DNA of 64,000 nt from Imperialibacter sp040222815 (GCF_040222815.1 NZ_JAVKCH010000013.1:62001-126000), one strand, 5' to 3'; positions 19,518 through 28,610 are shown, counted from the stretch's first letter. Numbers and translations: made by a program. Notes: a model not told the origin generated them from the sequence alone.

Positions 19518-19847
19518 CGAACGTAATTTTTATGGGTATGAGACGATTGAACTAAGCTTAATTTGTTTCATTAACACAATAAACCGAAATTATGTATAAA
19601 AACTTCCCAAGATAAAAGATAGGATCGTAAAAGTGGCGTTTTTGCATTCCGCAAAACGGTTTTTTTACAAATGGTGACATTTTCTGGACGACTAATTGAG
19701 TTTCGACGATATTACATTTTGTCTGGCAGAAATGTTTTTAGTGCATTAGAAGTAAATAGTTGCCGCCCGCCCGTCAGGATAGTGCAGGATGCTTGCAAAT
19801 TCTCTATCTTCTAGCTTCAAAAGATTTAGAACACACCTACCTACATT
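19518..19847. promoter_or_regulatory. Divergent promoter region with hairpin/operator-like dyad
   Basis: 330 bases lie between the ThuA/PQQ gene (-) and the NCS1 permease (+). They hold a perfect dyad TTTTGC-ATTCC-GCAAAA at 19640-19656, embedded in a longer hairpin (CGTTTTtGC...GCAAAACG, 19637-19658). Seven Ts follow (19660-19666), giving terminator or attenuator form in the plus direction. The same dyad could be an operator for both genes. The sequence just before the permease ATG is CACCTACCTACATT, a motif also seen before three other sugar genes. No small gene is evident. Confidence 0.45.
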
Positions 19848-21248
19848 ATGACGAATCAATCAAAAGAAGCTATAGTTTCTGAGGAATACGAAAGGGAGCC
19901 CGTGCCAGCGTCGGCACAGAAGGGATGGACAAGTTTCCTTGGGATGTATGCGGGGGAGCATGCCGCAGGAACAGAGTTTGTCATCGGGCCCTTGTTTCTT
20001 ACAGCGGGAGTCAGCGCTTTTGATTTGCTCATTGGCTTGCTACTTGGCAACTTCATGGCGGTGTTGAGCTGGCGATACCTTACTGCTGAGCTGGCAGTGA
20101 AGTACCGCACCACGCTTTATTTTCACCTGGAAAAAATAAGTGGAAGAAAATTGGTCATTGTATACAACCTGGCCAATGGCATCTTGTTCTGCTTCCTGGC
20201 CGGTTCAATGATTACGGTGTCCGCTACTGCCGTCGGTATTCCTTTCGATATGGATATGCCTAAGCTTACTGACACGATGCCAAACGGGATTACCTGGGTA
20301 TTGATCGTGGTGGGGTTAGGGATCGTTATTTCATTGATTGCTGCCAAGGGCTACAACACGGTTTCCAAAGCGGCTAACTGGATGTCGCCGGTGATTGTGC
20401 TCGGTTTTGTTGCAGCGGGCATTGTAGCTGCCAATCAGCTTGGTGTGAGTTCTTTTTCCGATTTCTGGAATATTTGGGGAGAAGGCACTGAGCCGTTTCC
20501 CGGCCAAATCAAGTATACGTTCTGGCATGTAGCCATATGGTCATGGTTTTGCAACGCTGCCGTGCACATTGGCATGTCAGACCTAACGGTCTTCAGGTTT
20601 GCAAAAAAGGCAAGCTCAGGCTGGACTACTGCGGCAGGAATGTACGTGGGGCACTACATGGCTTGGATAGCCGCTTGTTTGCTTTATGCAGTTTATTTGA
20701 GGGCGCCGGAAACGCAGGCCATTTTGGCAAGTGGCGAAGCGCCGTCCGTAGCGCCCGGGCCACTGGCTTACAATGCACTTGGTGTTTTTGGAGTCATCGT
20801 GGTCATTCTGGCTGGCTGGACAACAGCTAACCCGACCATTTATAGAGCTGGGCTTGCCTTCCAGGCAATCATGCCGAAAGTGTCAACTTTCTGGGTGACT
20901 ATCCTGGCAGGCGCACTGGCAACAATTGCCGGTCTGTTTCCGGCGTTTGCCATGAAGTTACTTGACTTTGTGGCGGTGTATGGATTTATACTGGCGCCGG
21001 TAGGAGCCATCATTGTCTTTGAACACTTCTTCGCTAAAAATTGGGGTATACAAACGTTCTATGCTGAGAAATCGGGCATTGGGTTCAACATTGCAGTATT
21101 TGTTGCATGGGTATCTAGTGTCGGCTTGTTCTACTTTATATCTGTTCAAAAAGGCGTGTTTCTTAGCTTTTTGACACTTCCCGCATGGTTGCTCTGTGGG
21201 TTTCTTTACCTGTTTATCAGTAAGCTGACTCAGAAGAAAGGCTTATGA
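19848..21248 (+). CDS. NCS1-family (cytosine/purine-type) permease
   Basis: This 466-residue integral membrane protein has about 12 hydrophobic segments. The N-terminus (SFLGMYAGEHAAGTEFVIGP) and the repeated pattern WTTANPTIYRAG resemble the nucleobase:cation symporter-1 family, which imports nucleobases, hydantoins, vitamins or related compounds by cation symport. The substrate cannot be read from the sequence. Neighbours for sugar oxidation suggest it may carry a sugar-linked or heterocyclic solute, but that is inference. The GntP gene follows after 83 bp on the same strand. The start is set by an ATG just after the CCTACCTAC leader. Confidence 0.8.
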   Translation: MTNQSKEAIVSEEYEREPVPASAQKGWTSFLGMYAGEHAAGTEFVIGPLFLTAGVSAFDLLIGLLLGNFMAVLSWRYLTAELAVKYRTTLYFHLEKISGRKLVIVYNLANGILFCFLAGSMITVSATAVGIPFDMDMPKLTDTMPNGITWVLIVVGLGIVISLIAAKGYNTVSKAANWMSPVIVLGFVAAGIVAANQLGVSSFSDFWNIWGEGTEPFPGQIKYTFWHVAIWSWFCNAAVHIGMSDLTVFRFAKKASSGWTTAAGMYVGHYMAWIAACLLYAVYLRAPETQAILASGEAPSVAPGPLAYNALGVFGVIVVILAGWTTANPTIYRAGLAFQAIMPKVSTFWVTILAGALATIAGLFPAFAMKLLDFVAVYGFILAPVGAIIVFEHFFAKNWGIQTFYAEKSGIGFNIAVFVAWVSSVGLFYFISVQKGVFLSFLTLPAWLLCGFLYLFISKLTQKKGL

Positions 21249-21294
21249 TTTGAGGGGCGGCTTGCGTAGTACAAAGGGAAAGGGTATTTTAAGA

Positions 21295-21311
21295 TTTTGT
21301 TGTTAACAAAA
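21295..21311. promoter_or_regulatory. Perfect dyad upstream of the GntP permease
   Basis: TTTTGTT-GTT-AACAAAA forms a perfect 7+3+7 inverted repeat ending 20 nt before the GntP ATG. Its position between the two permease genes suggests an operator or a small leader hairpin. No regulator gene lies beside it. Confidence 0.35.
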
Positions 21312-21331
21312 CACATACCCTACACCTACAC

Positions 21332-22660
21332 ATGCTTACACTACTGATTATTCTTGTGGCGCTGGCTTTCATACTGATTGCCATCACAAAGTTTGACATC
21401 CACCCCTTTCTTGCACTTTTTGTTGGTGCCATTGGCTACGGTCTACTTTCTGGTATGTCGCCCGACCTCATCCTGAAATCCATCACCGACGGTTTTGGTG
21501 GAGTGCTCGGCAGCATCGGCCTGCTGATTCTGTTAGGCGTAATGATAGGCACCTTTCTGGAAAAAACGGGCGGAGCTCTGGTGATTGCCCAAAAAATACT
21601 TTCGTGGATTGGGGAAAAGTCAGTCATGCTGGCCATGATGATTTGTGGTTATATCCTGTCGATACCGGTTTTTGGCGATAGTACCTTCATCATGATGAAC
21701 CCGATAAGTAAGTCGCTCTCCTTCAAAGGGAAGGTGCCTTACGCAGCCACAACTGTCGCCCTTACGTTAGGTGCAACTGCCAGCCACTCGTTGGTGCCGC
21801 CCACACCTGGGCCAATTGCTACAGCCGGCATTCTAAACGCCGATTTAGGAATGGTCATTTTTTGGGGGCTGATCATCAGTATCACCACTTTGATTCCGAG
21901 CTACTTCTTTGTGAAGAAATTCGTTATGAAGATTCCATTGGAGCCAGTTTTTGCAGCCAGCGAAACAGAGGAGAAAATTGGTAAACACCCCTCGGCTATC
22001 AAGTCTTTTCTGCCGATTGTTATTCCACTACTGTTGATTGTGCTTGCTTCAATAGCGAAGTACCCTACCCAACCGTTGGGTGAAGGGGCAGTTATCACAG
22101 TTATCTTATTCATTGGAAGCCCTGTGATTGCACTTCTGTTAGGAGCTTTCCTTTCTTTTGCTCTGCCGGAGAAGTTTGATAAGCAGGTGCTGTCTTCTAC
22201 TGGCTGGATAGGCGAGGCATTGAAAATTGCTGCGCCGGTAATATTGATAACAGGTGCAGGCGGCGTGTTTGGAAAGATGCTTCAAAATTCTGGCATTGCT
22301 GACCTGGTAAGCACAGGGTTAAGTGGGGCTAGCTGGGGGATTTTCCTACCGTTCCTTATTGCCTTTTCGTTAAAGACTGCTCAGGGCTCTTCTACTGTGG
22401 CCATGATTACCACCGCTTCCATCATTGCGCCGTTATTGGGCACGCTTGGTCTTGATACAGAAACGATGCGGGTGTTTGCAGTGCTTGCAACTGGTGCCGG
22501 TGCCATCGCTATCTCTCATGCCAACGACAGCTTCTTCTGGGCAATGACGCAGCTCTCGGGCATGACGATCAAACAAGGGAATCAGTCGCACAGCCTGGGT
22601 ACATTTATTATGTCGTTCACAGCCATTATGATGATTTATTTGATCACGCTTTTTATCTAA
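21332..22660 (+). CDS. GntP-family gluconate-type permease
   Basis: This 442-residue polytopic protein contains the GntP-family segments KFDIHPFLALFVGAIGYGL, TDGFGGVLGSIGLLILLG and IPVFGDSTFIMMNP. It also has the conserved SHSLVPPTPGP region near residue 150. GntP permeases are proton symporters for gluconate and related sugar acids. Length and motifs are complete. Convergent with it is a gluconate-5-dehydrogenase-like SDR, which supports sugar-acid uptake and interconversion; the sugar dehydrogenase at 16080-19517 could supply the aldonate. It probably shares a transcript with the NCS1 permease, 83 bp upstream, though a dyad lies in the gap. Confidence 0.9.
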   Translation: MLTLLIILVALAFILIAITKFDIHPFLALFVGAIGYGLLSGMSPDLILKSITDGFGGVLGSIGLLILLGVMIGTFLEKTGGALVIAQKILSWIGEKSVMLAMMICGYILSIPVFGDSTFIMMNPISKSLSFKGKVPYAATTVALTLGATASHSLVPPTPGPIATAGILNADLGMVIFWGLIISITTLIPSYFFVKKFVMKIPLEPVFAASETEEKIGKHPSAIKSFLPIVIPLLLIVLASIAKYPTQPLGEGAVITVILFIGSPVIALLLGAFLSFALPEKFDKQVLSSTGWIGEALKIAAPVILITGAGGVFGKMLQNSGIADLVSTGLSGASWGIFLPFLIAFSLKTAQGSSTVAMITTASIIAPLLGTLGLDTETMRVFAVLATGAGAIAISHANDSFFWAMTQLSGMTIKQGNQSHSLGTFIMSFTAIMMIYLITLFI

Positions 22661-22667
22661 ATTCTCT

Positions 22668-22699
22668 ACCCTCCAAGTGGTTTTGAATCCTTGGAGGGT
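22668..22699. terminator. Hairpin between convergent GntP and SDR genes
   Basis: ACCCTCCAAG (22668-22677) pairs perfectly with CTTGGAGGGT (22690-22699) around a 12-nt loop, 7 nt after the GntP stop and 11 nt before the SDR stop. There is no long T-run, so it is a weak or bidirectional terminator. Confidence 0.6.
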
Positions 22700-22710
22700 T
22701 GAAATGCAAA

Positions 22711-23496
22711 CTACCTGGCTGTCCATCCGCCGTCAACAGCAATCAAAGAGCCCACCATATAGGTGGCGGCATCGCTGGCAAGGAAAATAGCTGCTCCCTG
22801 GATTTCTTTCAGCTCACCCCAGCGCTCAAGGGCCGTGGCTCCGATAATAAACTTTTTGCCATCTTCAGTGCCTGCAATGGGGGCGTTCATTTCTGTGAGG
22901 AAAGGCCCTGGGCAAATAGCATTGACGGTGATGTTGAATGGAGCAAATTCCAGTGCCAGTGCACGAGTCATCTGTACAATGGCTCCTTTGCTTGAAGCAT
23001 AGGGCGTACGGTTAGGAACTCCTACCAACCCAAGTGTGCTGGCCATGTTGATGATGCTGCCTTTTCTAGCCTTTTTCATGTAGGGAGTCACCGCTCTATT
23101 GCAAAGCCAGGTGCCATTTACATTTACCTCCATCACTTTGTTGAAGTCGGCCAGTGAAAGCTCGTCGATGGGGCCACGGATATTGATGCCTGCGCTATTG
23201 ATCAATATGTCGATGCGACCGAAGGTGTCCATGGCCGCTTTGGCCATGGCTTCAGTTTGCTCCTGGTTGGTTACGTCGGCAGCAAATGATATGGCTTTGA
23301 CGCCGTAGGAGCTGCTAATGTTTTTGGCGGCTTCTTCTCCATCTTTTTCGGTACGGTTCACCAACACGATGTTGGCACCAGCTGAGGCTAAGCCTTCCGC
23401 CATGGCCAGCCCCAGGCCCTTGGAGCCTCCGGTAATGATGGCGGTTCTGCCTGTAAGGTCGAATAGTTTAATGCCGGGTAGTTTTTCTGTAGTCAT
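22711..23496 (-). CDS. SDR-family oxidoreductase, gluconate 5-dehydrogenase-like
   Basis: This 261-residue classical short-chain dehydrogenase has the cofactor motif GGSKGLGLA near residue 18-26 and NSAGINIRG at strand 4. The catalytic Ser lies in NMASTLG and the Tyr-Lys pair in PYASSKGA. The C-terminal DGGWTAR is typical of gluconate 5-dehydrogenase and 2-deoxygluconate/3-oxoacyl reductase-like SDRs. It would interconvert gluconate and 5-ketogluconate, or a similar sugar acid, with NAD(P). The convergent GntP permease fits that role. It lies 144 bp downstream of the TIM-barrel gene on the same strand, with two hairpins in the gap. Confidence 0.87.
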   Translation of the reverse strand: MTTEKLPGIKLFDLTGRTAIITGGSKGLGLAMAEGLASAGANIVLVNRTEKDGEEAAKNISSSYGVKAISFAADVTNQEQTEAMAKAAMDTFGRIDILINSAGINIRGPIDELSLADFNKVMEVNVNGTWLCNRAVTPYMKKARKGSIINMASTLGLVGVPNRTPYASSKGAIVQMTRALALEFAPFNITVNAICPGPFLTEMNAPIAGTEDGKKFIIGATALERWGELKEIQGAAIFLASDAATYMVGSLIAVDGGWTAR

Positions 23497-23578
23497 CAGG
23501 GATATATCAAGTTTTAATAATGATCAAAAAGTAATTTCCTCAGCGCCCCGTTCAGGAGACTTTGAGCGAGTGTTAATT

Positions 23579-23633
23579 CTTATGAAGTGCGCTTCAAGCG
23601 CAAGCCTCATAAGTTCTCGTTGCAAACGAGAAC
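23579..23633. repeat. Double palindrome (REP-like or attenuator) between TIM-barrel and SDR genes
   Basis: An outer arm CTTATGA (23579-23585) pairs with TCATAAG (23607-23613) and encloses a nested perfect stem TGCGCTT-C-AAGCGCA (23588-23602). It is followed immediately by GTTCTCGTT-GCA-AACGAGAAC (23613-23633), a perfect 9-bp stem. The pair lies between two same-strand genes, so it could shape expression of the SDR or be a repetitive extragenic palindrome. I saw no second copy in this window. Confidence 0.6.
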
Positions 23634-23640
23634 CATGTAC

Positions 23641-24750
23641 CTATCTTATATTCAAATTGCTGGCGCTGTATTTCAGGCAGGCCAGATTATTTTCTTCTTC
23701 AAATGCAAGTCTTTGTTCGGCTGTAAGACCAGCCACCGATGGTAAAGGCGTTTTTGAAGCCTTTTCTTTGACCATACTTAAAGTATTCGCCAGGTACTTG
23801 CCCGAAACCCCTTCAAAAACATTCCAGTAGTCGTCAGTCAGGCATGGGATTTCCAGAGGGTCTCTTGTGATCATTTCCAGGTTGAATCTGATGTCAGGGT
23901 TGTGTTTTTTGCAAACATCCACCATTTTCTTCAGATCGCAAATGCCCATACCGAGGGGTACTTCCGAAAGCAGAAATCCTTTTTCATATTCCATCACCCC
24001 CATGTCTTTCACGTGGGTGGTGAAAGCGTACGGAGCCAATGTTTCGACTACATTCATAGGTTCTTCCATGAGGGCAATGCTATTGCCAAAGTCGACGGTT
24101 ACGCCCACCCATTCGCTATCGATGGTTTTGACAAAATCGACCAGCTCCGGTGCCATCCAGTCCTTATGGTTTTCGATGGCCAGTTTCATTTTGTGCTTGC
24201 GAACTATCGGTTCGGCCAACCTGACCCAGGCAAGAGAATTTTTTGCGTATTCGTCAAAGTCACTTTGCGAGTGCAGACTTTCGTACCTTCTTGTGCCAAG
24301 GCAGACGGTTCTCAAAATACTCACTCCTGCTTCCTTTGAAGCGATTACCTCTTTTTCAAAATCCGCTACTTCCTCTGCTTTTTTGGGAAGGCCAATTGAT
24401 CCTTCCAGGTATAGCCCAAGTTTTTCTCTTTTGTCTCTTGCCTTTTTTGCGAAATCGCCTGTCCAGCCACGCACCACTGTTTGCACACCACCGGCTCCTA
24501 TGCTGGCACAGTGCTCCATGAGTTGAATGGCGTCAGTCATGGGTGGATACTTTTTGCTTTCCGTTTTGGAATTCCACCTGGCGGCATAAGAATGCACCAC
24601 AACACCCATCGGAACATCTTTTAGAAAGTCTGGCATAGCTGGAAAGGGCATGCTTAATGCCAGAGCGCCAACGCCGGCTTTTTGGAGAAATTCCCTTCTG
24701 GAGGGCCCTCCAGCGGATTTTTGATCTAAAACTTTTTCATAAGCTTTCAT
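23641..24750 (-). CDS. Sugar phosphate isomerase/epimerase-like TIM-barrel protein, Tat-exported
   Basis: This 369-residue protein has an N-terminal Tat motif (SRREFLQKAGVGALALSM, residues 17-34) followed by an AP-endonuclease-2/xylose-isomerase-like TIM barrel. Recognisable strands carry metal-ligand-type residues: KLAIENHKDWM (Glu, His), VGVTVDFGNS (Asp), AFTTHVKDMG (His) and FNLEMITRDPLE (Glu). Family members isomerise or epimerise sugars and their derivatives with a divalent metal. Export to the periplasm suggests action on a free sugar. It lies 27 bp downstream of the heme dehydrogenase gene (24778-27360), so the two are likely one operon. The leader contains CCTAC-type repeats just before the ATG. 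Confidence 0.85.
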   Translation of the reverse strand: MKAYEKVLDQKSAGGPSRREFLQKAGVGALALSMPFPAMPDFLKDVPMGVVVHSYAARWNSKTESKKYPPMTDAIQLMEHCASIGAGGVQTVVRGWTGDFAKKARDKREKLGLYLEGSIGLPKKAEEVADFEKEVIASKEAGVSILRTVCLGTRRYESLHSQSDFDEYAKNSLAWVRLAEPIVRKHKMKLAIENHKDWMAPELVDFVKTIDSEWVGVTVDFGNSIALMEEPMNVVETLAPYAFTTHVKDMGVMEYEKGFLLSEVPLGMGICDLKKMVDVCKKHNPDIRFNLEMITRDPLEIPCLTDDYWNVFEGVSGKYLANTLSMVKEKASKTPLPSVAGLTAEQRLAFEEENNLACLKYSASNLNIR

Positions 24751-24777
24751 GGTAGTACGGTGTAAGTGTCAGTAGGT

Positions 24778-27360
24778 TTATTGAGCTTTTGTTTTTGCTT
24801 CTTCCTGGTCGAGTGTTTCTATATGGGTATTTAGCTCAGCAGCTGTCCACGGAACAACACGGCCCTGTGAAGTCACTCTCGTTCCTCCCACAAAGCGGCC
24901 ACTGATGGCACTGGCGCTATTGCCCCACTCGTTTCTAATATAGGTCAAAATAGTCGCAATGCTTCTGTCGTCCAGGGTCGAATGTGCGGGCATCACAGGT
25001 AGTATTTCAGGAGCGTTGTACAACTTTCCAGCAACTTCGATTGGGCCTTCAATTCCATGTAATATAATCAATGCCAGGCGCTTATCGCTGCCGGTTACCC
25101 AGTCGGAGCCAGCAAGGGGTGGGGCAAAACGGCTTATTCCGGCACCGTCGGTGCCGTGGCAACCTGCACAGGTGGTGAGGTAGTTTTGCCGCCCGAGGGC
25201 AAAGGCTTCACGTTCCTGTTCATTTAATGTGTTTCCGGCAGTTTGTGCTATGGCTTCCACTTTATGTCCTGGCCACTCAAACATGGCATTTAATGAGCCG
25301 AGCTTTGCTGGATCAACAGTCACCTGTGGTTTTGTGAGAATAGCGGGGGCAGAAGCTAGCTGAATAGGGCCTTTTTTGCTGGCACTACTTTGCTGAATGG
25401 CCAGGCCTGTCAGTACAGTGTTTTCCTTCCAGCCGAATGCTGATTCGTTCACATTCAGCATTGCGAGGAGTGCACCAAGTTCTTTTGAATCTCTTTTGTT
25501 GACGATTGAGGTGGCGAGCATTTCAAGAAAGATTTCTTTTGGCTGAGACGAGCTTTCCCAGGAAGGAGAGTTCCAAAGCCGTTGCATAAAGATGAATTCC
25601 TTGTTTTCAAGGCTGCTCATAACAGCATCACGAATTAGCGGAGAATCGGAGTGGCGGGAGACAATGCCTTCCAGAATTTGTTGCGAAATGTTGGGTGACA
25701 ATGCATCGGCGCTTAGAGCGATTTGTAGCACTTGTTCAATTTCAGCGGCCTCATGGCTGTTTATCAGTGCCGCCTCCACCTTTTTCTGAATGGCAATATT
25801 TGCTGAGGCTATGGGCTCCAGAATTCTTAACGCTGTTGCCTGAATCAGCGAACTTTTATCCGATATAAGACTGATTAGAAGGTCAGTGTCGCTTTGGTGA
25901 AGTCCTTCCATTGTCCAAAGGGCGTGGAATCTTGCGAGGTCGTTGGCATTGCCTGTGGCAACGGCCTTAAGCGCCGGAGTAACATCCGGGTTGTTTCGCT
26001 CAACCAAAAGACGCTGGGTCATATCTCTTTGCCAGCCATCAGGATGAGAAAGGAGGTTGACGAGTTGATCTGACGACGCTTGGGATAGCTTTTGACTGGC
26101 TGAATGCTGCCAATCTTCTGGCACCACCCGCCATATTCTTCCCATATGAATAGGCTGCTCAAGGTGACGCTCCAATGTTTTCTCTTTCAAGTAGGGCGTG
26201 GCATACTTTCCGTCCTGGATGATGCCGTGGTACATGTCCACGATATACATTCCTCCGTCGGGGCCTGGGGCGATATGCACGGGTCTGAATCTTTCGTCAG
26301 TAGAGGCAAGAAACTCAGTGCCGGGATGTGGGTCAGTAGCGCTCAACATTATACCACTTTCGCTCACAACATTTCTTTTAATAAGATTACCGGCCGGCTC
26401 GCACACAAAAGCATTGCCGTAATATTCCTTAGAAAAAACGGTGCTCCGCAAAACCATCGGAGAACAGGCTGCAGTAAACTCTATCAGCTTTTCACTGTCG
26501 TCCAGCGTACCGGGAATATACCCCCTGTTGACGGCAGGTGTGGATCGAATCGGATACACTCTTCTGTCGATCGTAAGTCCGTGGTCGATACCGGTAGATG
26601 GTTTGTGGTTTTTGTTACGGCTTAGATAATTGGGAGGTACAAGATCAGCATGCAGTTGCGACCAGTTGTAATTATAAAAAAGCCGCCCCTTGTCATCGTG
26701 ACTTACTCCCCACTGGCCACGAAATTCGGTGCTGTCTCTTACCCATTCTTCATTTACCAACCGGTAGCGCAATCTCGACTTCACGTTGTAGTACCAGTTG
26801 TCGGTATTGAGAAGCAGGCCGTTGTCGGAGTGCTCAGGCATGCCATTGGAAGCATAGGTTGAATCAAGTAAGATTTTTGAATCTGCTTTAAGGTCGCCAT
26901 TCAGGTCTTTTGTGGCCCAAAGTGCGTTGTTTTCAGCAACAAGCGCTCCTCCCTTGGTTAAGCCTATTGCCCTGGGCAGCGCCAGGCTGTCGAGATAGAC
27001 AGTGCTTTTGTCCATGGTACCGTCTCCATCGGTGTCTTCAAGAATCGAAATCCTTCCAAGTTTGTCATTTTCCTCATGGCCCTCAATGTCAGTCATGTAG
27101 CCCCGCATTTCGACCACCCACAACCTGCCGTCTTCGTCGAATACCGCAAATACCGGCTCCTGAATCATTGGCTCGCTGGCTACCAGTTGAATCTTCAGAC
27201 CAGGCTCCAACTGGAAAGTGCCTAGCTGTTCTTCAGGCGTTTTAGCCGATGAATCATCAGTGATCGGCTTGTTAGTGTCGGAACAAGCTATGAGGAAAAA
27301 TGACGAAATAACAAAAGAGAACAAACGGGCCGAAGGCGTTGTATCGCAAAACTTTCTCAA
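24778..27360 (-). CDS. PVC-type heme-binding dehydrogenase lipoprotein (propeller + HEAT repeats + cytochrome c)
   Basis: This 860-residue lipoprotein (lipobox FLIAC) has an N-terminal membrane-bound dehydrogenase propeller of the PVC type (about residues 50-400; GRLWVVEMRGYM, GPDGGMYIVDMYHG). HEAT-like repeats follow (about 410-680), then a C-terminal mono-heme cytochrome c domain with TCAGCHG near residue 735. It is homologous to the truncated gene at the window start (compare WQRDMTQRLLVER with the residues there). The likely role is oxidation of a sugar or polyol in the periplasm with electron transfer to the respiratory chain. It heads the operon with the TIM-barrel isomerase. A TTG-N18-TACATTTG promoter lies about 40 bp upstream. 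Confidence 0.9.
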   Translation of the reverse strand: MRKFCDTTPSARLFSFVISSFFLIACSDTNKPITDDSSAKTPEEQLGTFQLEPGLKIQLVASEPMIQEPVFAVFDEDGRLWVVEMRGYMTDIEGHEENDKLGRISILEDTDGDGTMDKSTVYLDSLALPRAIGLTKGGALVAENNALWATKDLNGDLKADSKILLDSTYASNGMPEHSDNGLLLNTDNWYYNVKSRLRYRLVNEEWVRDSTEFRGQWGVSHDDKGRLFYNYNWSQLHADLVPPNYLSRNKNHKPSTGIDHGLTIDRRVYPIRSTPAVNRGYIPGTLDDSEKLIEFTAACSPMVLRSTVFSKEYYGNAFVCEPAGNLIKRNVVSESGIMLSATDPHPGTEFLASTDERFRPVHIAPGPDGGMYIVDMYHGIIQDGKYATPYLKEKTLERHLEQPIHMGRIWRVVPEDWQHSASQKLSQASSDQLVNLLSHPDGWQRDMTQRLLVERNNPDVTPALKAVATGNANDLARFHALWTMEGLHQSDTDLLISLISDKSSLIQATALRILEPIASANIAIQKKVEAALINSHEAAEIEQVLQIALSADALSPNISQQILEGIVSRHSDSPLIRDAVMSSLENKEFIFMQRLWNSPSWESSSQPKEIFLEMLATSIVNKRDSKELGALLAMLNVNESAFGWKENTVLTGLAIQQSSASKKGPIQLASAPAILTKPQVTVDPAKLGSLNAMFEWPGHKVEAIAQTAGNTLNEQEREAFALGRQNYLTTCAGCHGTDGAGISRFAPPLAGSDWVTGSDKRLALIILHGIEGPIEVAGKLYNAPEILPVMPAHSTLDDRSIATILTYIRNEWGNSASAISGRFVGGTRVTSQGRVVPWTAAELNTHIETLDQEEAKTKAQ

Positions 27361-27401
27361 GGAAAATGTATTTTATGTTTAAGCAGGTATAACTGGTCAC
27401 A

Positions 27402-27430
27402 CAAATGTATTGGTGTGTGGTTAGCTACAA
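27402..27430 (-). promoter_or_regulatory. Bacteroidota-type promoter of the heme dehydrogenase operon
   Basis: On the minus strand, TTG (27428-27430) and TACATTTG (27402-27409) are spaced by 18 bases. This matches the phylum's -33 TTTG/TTG and -7 TAnnTTTG consensus. Transcription would start around 27395, about 35 nt before the ATG at 27360. Confidence 0.55.
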
Positions 27431-27674
27431 TTTGATACATCTTGCCTGGATACACAAGTATGTTTTACAATAACGGTATGGTAGTGGGAGTACAGATGGG
27501 CTAAAAACAGAAAAGGCTAGGACTGCTACCTTAGGCTTTTTCGGTGCTCTAGCCAGGATAAGAGCTACATCGCCGCCGCAGCCTTGACGTGATTTGAGAC
27601 ACCCTGCTTTACTAGCCAATTTCTCTTTTCGATGAGAATCCTAAAAAGTAATGAAACTGACGTAACCAAGAGAG
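27431..27674. other. Intergenic region, nothing further recognised
   Basis: Together with the promoter, 314 bases separate the heme dehydrogenase start from the GlxA-type gene stop. A 64-codon minus-strand ORF (27425-27619) has an implausible sequence for a protein. No RNA gene or terminator is clear. Confidence 0.3.
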
Positions 27675-28586
27675 TCACCTCAAAATTCTCTGCAATTGCC
27701 TCGCAGACTTAAAGCCACATTGAGATGCAATAAAATCAATAGTGTAATCAGGATTATTGAGAAGCGTTTTTGCCCTCTCTCTTCGAAGCTCAGTTAGATA
27801 TTCGACAACAGTTAACCCCGTAGACTCTTTAAAAACCCGAGTCAGGTTTCTGGGGCTCATGGCTATCATTTCTGCCAATGCGTCTATCGAGTTTTCATCT
27901 CCGATGTTGTTGATAAGAAAATCCTGCACCTCATGAATTTTTGGATTAATGTGATTTCGAAAATCCAAATAAATGCTTTTTTGTGAGTGCGACTGATCAC
28001 GCCTGTGATACACCACTAAGCCTCGTGCCACCTTATGAACGAAATGAGGTCCTTTCAGGGCTTCCAAAATTGCAAGCGCAAGGTCGATGCCTGCACTGAT
28101 GCCTGCACTGGTATAAATATTATCGCTCTTTACATACAGGGAATCCGCCAGCACGTTCGCTTTCGGGAAACGAGCCTTCAGTTCCTCTGTTCGCCTCCAG
28201 TGGGTGGTGCATTCTCTGTTGTCCAATAGCCCGGCTTCACCTAAAAAAAAGGCGCCCGTACAAATAGAGCAAGTATTTACCTGGCTGTCCGCACATTGGC
28301 TTATCCACTTAAAAAAGTTTTTCTCAGCACCAAACTGTGCACTTCGTAAATAGTCATGGTCCGTGCCAGCCACAAACACGAAGTCGCCTGGCTGCAAATT
28401 GGCCAGCTCATAACTTTTTATTGCTCCAAACGCAACACCAGAGGTTGATATAATACCGTCATGATAACTGTAAAATTCAATCTCTGCATCAAGTCCATGC
28501 GATTTGGCTTCTATAAAAACCTGCGCAGGCCCCGCAAGATCCAATAGCTCAACAAAGGGAGGAACGATAAAGGCTACTTTCAGCAT
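27675..28586 (-). CDS. GlxA-family transcriptional regulator (DJ-1/PfpI + AraC HTH)
   Basis: This 303-residue protein starts with a DJ-1/PfpI amidotransferase-like sensor domain (FIVPPFVELLDLAGPAQVF; nucleophile-elbow-like CSICTGAFFLGEAGLL near residue 105; CTTHWRRTEEL). It ends with an AraC-type double helix-turn-helix (about residues 215-303; SPRNLTRVFKESTGLTVVEYL). GlxA proteins are cytosolic regulators that respond to small metabolites; the ligand here is unknown. A paralogue with the same layout lies at 30237-31145. It is the last gene of a long minus-strand run, so it may be cotranscribed with the 57-residue ORF and the membrane protein upstream. Confidence 0.9.
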   Translation of the reverse strand: MLKVAFIVPPFVELLDLAGPAQVFIEAKSHGLDAEIEFYSYHDGIISTSGVAFGAIKSYELANLQPGDFVFVAGTDHDYLRSAQFGAEKNFFKWISQCADSQVNTCSICTGAFFLGEAGLLDNRECTTHWRRTEELKARFPKANVLADSLYVKSDNIYTSAGISAGIDLALAILEALKGPHFVHKVARGLVVYHRRDQSHSQKSIYLDFRNHINPKIHEVQDFLINNIGDENSIDALAEMIAMSPRNLTRVFKESTGLTVVEYLTELRRERAKTLLNNPDYTIDFIASQCGFKSARQLQRILR

Positions 28587-28610
28587 ACCTGTTTTTTTTA
28601 CCTAAACAAG

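Noticed and set aside
23867..24526. 219-residue plus-strand ORF opposite the TIM-barrel gene
   Set aside because: Antisense shadow of a well-supported TIM-barrel gene with a Tat signal; no domain recognised.
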